Of a stretch of DNA of 64,000 bases, positions 61,301 through 64,000 are shown one piece after another. The notes under the pieces were generated by a model. That model did not search any database, had not been told where the DNA came from, and was given only the letters and a program-made list of their open reading frames with translations. The position numbers and the translations under genes are program-made. Each line of letters opens with the position of its first letter. The first letter of the stretch is position 1. The DNA comes from Nitrosomonas communis (lineage in GTDB: Bacteria > Pseudomonadota > Gammaproteobacteria > Burkholderiales > Nitrosomonadaceae): positions 47,850-111,849 of the forward strand of contig NZ_JAGFJM010000004.1 of NCBI RefSeq assembly GCF_024102715.1. Direction: 5' to 3'.

Positions 61301-63023
61301 GGAAGCTGCAACTGCTGCGAAAACTCTACGATTAAGTACTACCGAGATAGATGACACGCACGAATCTTTCGTTGCAATTCAGCTTTTAATGGTGGAAATA
61401 CTGAAACTTGATTCAAAATCCCAATTTCACACAATAATCGACGCAAATATAGAATGCATTTTTGACAACATCAAAGAAGTTTTACGGCCTCCCAGTTCAG
61501 ACGATGTTGATGCATTGATTGCTCACTACGCTAATGGGTCATCTAAACAAAAAAATGATCTTCTCCTGTTGTTATCTATTCACTCAGTAAAATTGAGTGA
61601 CCATGCATGGTCATGGATTCTTGAATTTATGAAAAAAATTCATCACAAGTTCTGTGATATTGCATTCCAAATACTGACATGCTTTGATGCAATCCGTATT
61701 GGAGAGGCACTTATGGCCGAAAACTGGTATTGGAGCCCGGACAAGCATTTCTGGATCAATCACTACGGCACCGGTGCTCTTATCGAAGCGACACGAGCAC
61801 TCCCTTTTGATCAAATAGCGCCGCGATTGGCACCATGGCGATTATTGGAAGCTGTAAGCTTACGTGGTGCTGATCCCAAAGAAACACGGCTTGCCGCTGA
61901 AATCATAGGGCATAAACTTTTAGCAGAGAAACTCGGCGAACCTGATCCAGGATCAATTTTATCGTTCGAGCGGAATGCCGCGAAGATTTCTCCCTTTTCA
62001 TTTTCTGTTACACCACATCAAAGCCAAACTGTTACCAGCGATCCATCCGTTGCATTCGGAGCAACCATGGATGATGATGCATGGATAAAAGCGCACCGAC
62101 TCGCCGCCGAAACGGCCGTCTCACGTATCAATGAAGCAAGAACATCTGGTGCAGATTTATATCTCACAATTCCAGATGCAGCTGACTTCATACCAGCTTT
62201 GCGATATGCATCGAATATGGTTGAGCGTTGGCTTGAAGGCTACCAGGAACTTACGCCGGATTTCAGACGCCGCGTTCACTTGGCAGAAGGCACCTATCTT
62301 GCACTGTGTGAAGCGCTTCTTAGTTATGATCCCCCACGGGGCGTGAATTTGTGGCGATCTCTCCGCGCAACGATATCCACACGTTATCTTGGCAAAGCGG
62401 ATATCGAAGATTTTTTGCACATGATCTTTCGTGTATCCGACTCTCCTGAGGTCACCGCATTGCGTATAGAGTTGCTCGAACTTGATTACAGTAATACCGA
62501 TCAAGATTTGCTAAATCTGGCGATTGCCGCCTCGTACAATGGTAAAGCAGTCTGGTTAAATGAAATGATTGAATCAGACCGAAAATCTCCGTTTGCCTGG
62601 AAACGAAAACGCGGTGTTGTTCTCTCAGGATTCACAGCAAACAACATTCTTCCTATTCCAGATGCTTGGCCCGAGGGTGAAATTAAGACCAGCCATGAAT
62701 CTTTAGAAAAGAAATCTGCTCGTTTCCGTTGGATTGAAGCTTGCGCTCGTCATTGGTGGGAAATCTATCTTAAGGCGAATGATCCATCTGAGGCTTATGC
62801 TGCCTGGATACTTTTTCTTAAGTCAGCTGATCCACGTGCCTGGATCTGGATTGATCAAGAAATTGAAGTGGCCAATGATTCTAGTAACTTCTTTAAATTA
62901 AAATTGGGTCACTTCCAGCTTAATCGCTCAAAACTTAAGCGAGCTATGGAAAAGCGGATTGAAAAACTCAATAAAAAATTATTTGACCGAGATATTTGTA
63001 ATGGAGTAAGACCATGGAGATAA
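58371..63023 (+). CDS. Avs-like STAND NTPase with N-terminal PD-(D/E)xK nuclease-like domain
   Basis: A 1550-aa protein. Residues about 25-145 form a restriction-endonuclease-like domain: FQHGGDAGPAGRQG (Asp55) and FRLECKKYSD (Glu69, Lys71), the D...ExK pattern of Mrr-like nucleases. Then a STAND-type P-loop NTPase: Walker A GWDGVGKT (254-261), Walker B FTIFFDGLNQ (Asp340), and RVIISTRKHH. The segment LARTPRLFALVIRFRDRL and ITVHRLLWEYGRDT follows as in the winged-helix part of NACHT-like ATPases. The remaining 1050 or so residues have no recognised motif and read as helical repeats. Nuclease, STAND and a long sensor match Avs (AVAST) antiphage proteins. The frame is intact. Confidence 0.8.
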   Translation: MTLSATDQKNQSNLKNELQNDPKHSKLEKLAAALISRLLGVPIAVAKSGFQHGGDAGPAGRQGRRFRLECKKYSDTTSLSDRELLGEIDQALARDTALEAWFLIATRNVPEQLRQELTQKGEREGVPVEIIDWEDRELAPLAALCAFVPDIVKAEFSEEAEKLAYALQPASTDTIEMLRRNLQSWCLGFNILRNSSHDKLRKIWNSPKESNAYLGQDAAGGAHTKRIRRNSVHQALSDWWLAPAKIDSPAAVIGWDGVGKTWIALNWLIETIDEQPIILVVPSSAAANLSSISETTIKQFLANQLYELSGVRDTAHWLRRLDYLFMRPTDEGSVFTIFFDGLNQEPSIQWLNLLKILQSEIFSTKIRVIISTRKHHFENKLGRLRSLISAAKSIQVDNYDTTPGGELDQMLVFEGLTQADLHPDLIELARTPRLFALVIRFRDRLIEAGQITVHRLLWEYGRDTLGVRAGRSFSEEEWQAWLKEIAQKYRNGIKEYTTKSLGETVSRFDLKESENYARLSDIIDGRFAEPDPSGNLLLTSTVIEHALGVALLTHLDSVANTSFTSLYTALTQWLDPIAGLDERAKILRAAVSILVEQDSKPSIQAEVLVTAWLQTQNATDNHRKELAALAPNLIDALLTTIEHSDNDAQASARHWAVNALKAIPRENHHAATTIFDRISQWFKVISRDVYPHQGADYEKNRSEGFIRRIGMDQSKEITVAGVKLVLVDQYDGTLQLTAPSIIEGFPLADALPIFEAAAITLAIRNRCEGWDALKWLCLLNEIDPDETTLALRKHAESIQQRQPEPGINPGIPDRIATLLLVLIGQESDETVAAMIDPRIDRWYTYEKDYLPNPSHSFFALERRHANLALNDTDSSLSWRVQKTNEFWFDPAFQPPAYFITEIKKHLASIEVNKLNRHDHYTSEDHKFEQLESCFARCTPDLLADRMRHKIQGIASFPAGSRYWSALHVTDHLLLSDTEAATAAKTLRLSTTEIDDTHESFVAIQLLMVEILKLDSKSQFHTIIDANIECIFDNIKEVLRPPSSDDVDALIAHYANGSSKQKNDLLLLLSIHSVKLSDHAWSWILEFMKKIHHKFCDIAFQILTCFDAIRIGEALMAENWYWSPDKHFWINHYGTGALIEATRALPFDQIAPRLAPWRLLEAVSLRGADPKETRLAAEIIGHKLLAEKLGEPDPGSILSFERNAAKISPFSFSVTPHQSQTVTSDPSVAFGATMDDDAWIKAHRLAAETAVSRINEARTSGADLYLTIPDAADFIPALRYASNMVERWLEGYQELTPDFRRRVHLAEGTYLALCEALLSYDPPRGVNLWRSLRATISTRYLGKADIEDFLHMIFRVSDSPEVTALRIELLELDYSNTDQDLLNLAIAASYNGKAVWLNEMIESDRKSPFAWKRKRGVVLSGFTANNILPIPDAWPEGEIKTSHESLEKKSARFRWIEACARHWWEIYLKANDPSEAYAAWILFLKSADPRAWIWIDQEIEVANDSSNFFKLKLGHFQLNRSKLKRAMEKRIEKLNKKLFDRDICNGVRPWR

Positions 63024-63084
63024 AGATGCCCAGGGATAAAGGTCAGCCCAGTGATGAAGAGAACTGATAGGAGCGAGCACGGGA

Positions 63085-63698
63085 TCAGGTTGGCTCGAAT
63101 GGATCAAAGATTTGCGCAGGTGCTCTAGGCGGCACTCGGAAGGACAAGCCAAGATGATCAAGAATTTTAGTGATTGCGCCAGATTCCAGGATGGCGGCGA
63201 TGATTTTCAGGGTTCCCCCGCAATGCGGGCAATGCTCAATGTCAATATCGAACACCCGTTTAAGCAAACGCGCCAACTGACACGCACGGAAGCCGAGGAA
63301 GGTGGCACAGCATCATTCGTGCAGGATGGATTACTTTTGTTTTTCTTGCTACCGGGAATAATCTCAGAACGAAGCTTCACGTTGAGCGCGAGCACGCCAT
63401 GGAAACTAATGAGGTTAAGCCTTGGCCTGGGAACTAACGCGGCCAGTCACTGCATGAATTCCAGCGGCGACATGACGATATGCGTGGTGCCATCCCGATA
63501 AGGCGTTTTTAGTGTCAACACCACCTGCCCAGCATCATTTAGCGCCAGACGCTCATTGGCAATTGCCGGCCGCGTGATTAACGACACAGGTGTTCCAGTT
63601 CCTTGCGCTGATTCATGGCGCAACGCACCCCGGCATGCAGGCTAAAGCCGTGGGCGTTGGCACAGTACTCCTGGTCTGACTGTTCCAGATTTTGTGTG
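63085..63698 (-). pseudogene. Decayed IS91-family (ISCR-like) rolling-circle transposase
   Basis: Six-frame reading joins fragments of the C-terminal third of an IS91/IS801-type transposase: YCANAHGFSLHAGVRC, NERLALNDAGQVVLTLKTPY, RDGTTHIVMSPLEFMQ, LAALVPRPRL and ARLLKRVFDIDIEHCPHCGG. There are at least three lesions: a one-base loss around 63590 (after HLCR), a TGA within EFMQ*LAAL, and a further one-base shift before ARLLKRVF. The N-terminal catalytic tyrosine region is missing. The 5' end abuts hsdM sequence at about 63700; the 3' end lies just after the Avs-like gene's stop. Confidence 0.82.
63085..63698 (-). mobile_element. Remnant of an IS91-family insertion sequence
   Basis: The transposase remains are the only sign of the element; no intact ends were identified. 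The element interrupts the hsdM coding sequence directly (join at 63698-63702), so it reached the restriction operon and then decayed. IS91-type elements can move adjacent DNA, but nothing shows that it carried the neighbouring Avs-like gene. Confidence 0.7.
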
Positions 63699-63701
63699 GG
63701 T

Positions 63702-64000
63702 GCGGTTCTTACTGAAATCAAGCGCCTTGTTTTCAAAAATGGCGATGAGGTTGCTGAGCCCGTCCACCATGTTCTTACCGCTGCCGAGTTTTTCCGGATC
63801 GTTGAAGTTCGGCATGCTGGACAGCTTGTTGGCATTGGCGAGCGGCGGGATGATGATCGGCGCAAACGGCTGACCGGCGTATTTGTCGCTGACGTATTTG
63901 ATGAACAGCATCACCAGCACATAATCCTTGTACTGGCTGGCATCCATGCCGCCGCGCAGTTCATCGCAGCTCGACCACAGGGAGGAATAAAGTTCGGATT
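63702..64000 (-). pseudogene. hsdM: 5' piece of type I methyltransferase HsdM, internally deleted
   Basis: The frame continues past the right edge and reads SSLWSSCDELRGGMDASQY, KDYVLVMLFIKYVSDKYAG, QPFAPIIIPP, then LANANKLSSMPNFNDPEKLG and NLIAIFENKALDFSKNR. In HsdM, roughly 30 residues normally separate the IIIPP and LANANK segments, so there is an in-frame deletion. The coding homology stops after SKNR at 63702, where the transposase remnant begins. The AdoMet-binding motifs (NPPF) are lost, so this copy cannot methylate. Confidence 0.85.

Noticed and set aside
58371-63023. The 1550-codon protein as a type IV restriction enzyme or plain NACHT regulator
   Set aside because: It has a nuclease-like N-terminus plus a STAND ATPase rather than a McrB-type AAA+ or a regulator's DNA-binding domain; Avs-like is the better fit.

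Overview
The window looks like chromosome from a betaproteobacterial ammonia oxidiser of the Nitrosomonas type. This is inferred from gene content and order, not from a 16S gene: leuC-leuD-leuB-asd-fimV-truA-trpF, rpsP-rimM-trmD-rplS, radC/rpmB/rpmG next to coaBC-dut, ffh beside a YpjD/CcsA-like gene, and a yqgE-yqgF-pyrR-pyrB-pyrC' block. Moderate GC and many GTG/TTG starts fit. No rRNA, tRNA or CRISPR array was seen.

Regions: (1) 1-8.4 kb, minus strand: leucine biosynthesis with a tiny entericidin-like lipoprotein inside it, then asd, fimV, truA and the 5' part of trpF. (2) 8.6-18 kb: acetyl-CoA synthetase, an MBL-fold hydrolase, an unrecognised coiled-coil membrane protein paired with a small RlpA-like protein, an ExoD-like protein, a rubredoxin reductase coupled to a degenerate rubredoxin, htpX and mlaA. 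(3) 18-28.5 kb: oligopeptidase A, the pyrimidine block (with a dihydroorotase homologue lacking its metal ligands), coq7, a lone glcF, and the rpsP operon. (4) 28.6-41.7 kb: small accessory genes followed by a surface-polysaccharide locus. The locus holds an O-antigen-ligase-like protein, two paralogous glycosyltransferase-like genes flanking an FkbM methyltransferase, and a divergent seven-gene operon (kdsB-like, HpcH aldolase, 2-hydroxyacid dehydrogenase, SDR epimerase, HAD phosphatase, pgl, PhoX-like). Its first five genes read like a pathway to an unusual CMP-activated acidic sugar. (5) 41.7-54.7 kb: conserved housekeeping genes (lysS, glnS, queG, tsaE, amiC, rpmG, rpmB, radC, coaBC, dut, ffh).

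(6) 54.8-64 kb is accessory. An orphan HoxH hydrogenase large subunit is followed by a wrecked type I restriction-modification locus: a 3' remnant of hsdR with an intact YgjP/SprT-like metallopeptidase on one side, and a 5' piece of hsdM on the other. Between the remnants lie a decayed IS91-family transposase and an intact 1550-codon gene. That gene's product has an N-terminal PD-(D/E)xK nuclease-like region, a STAND-type P-loop NTPase and a long C-terminal part. This is the architecture of the Avs (AVAST) antiphage sensors, and it is the best candidate in the window for a notable defence system.
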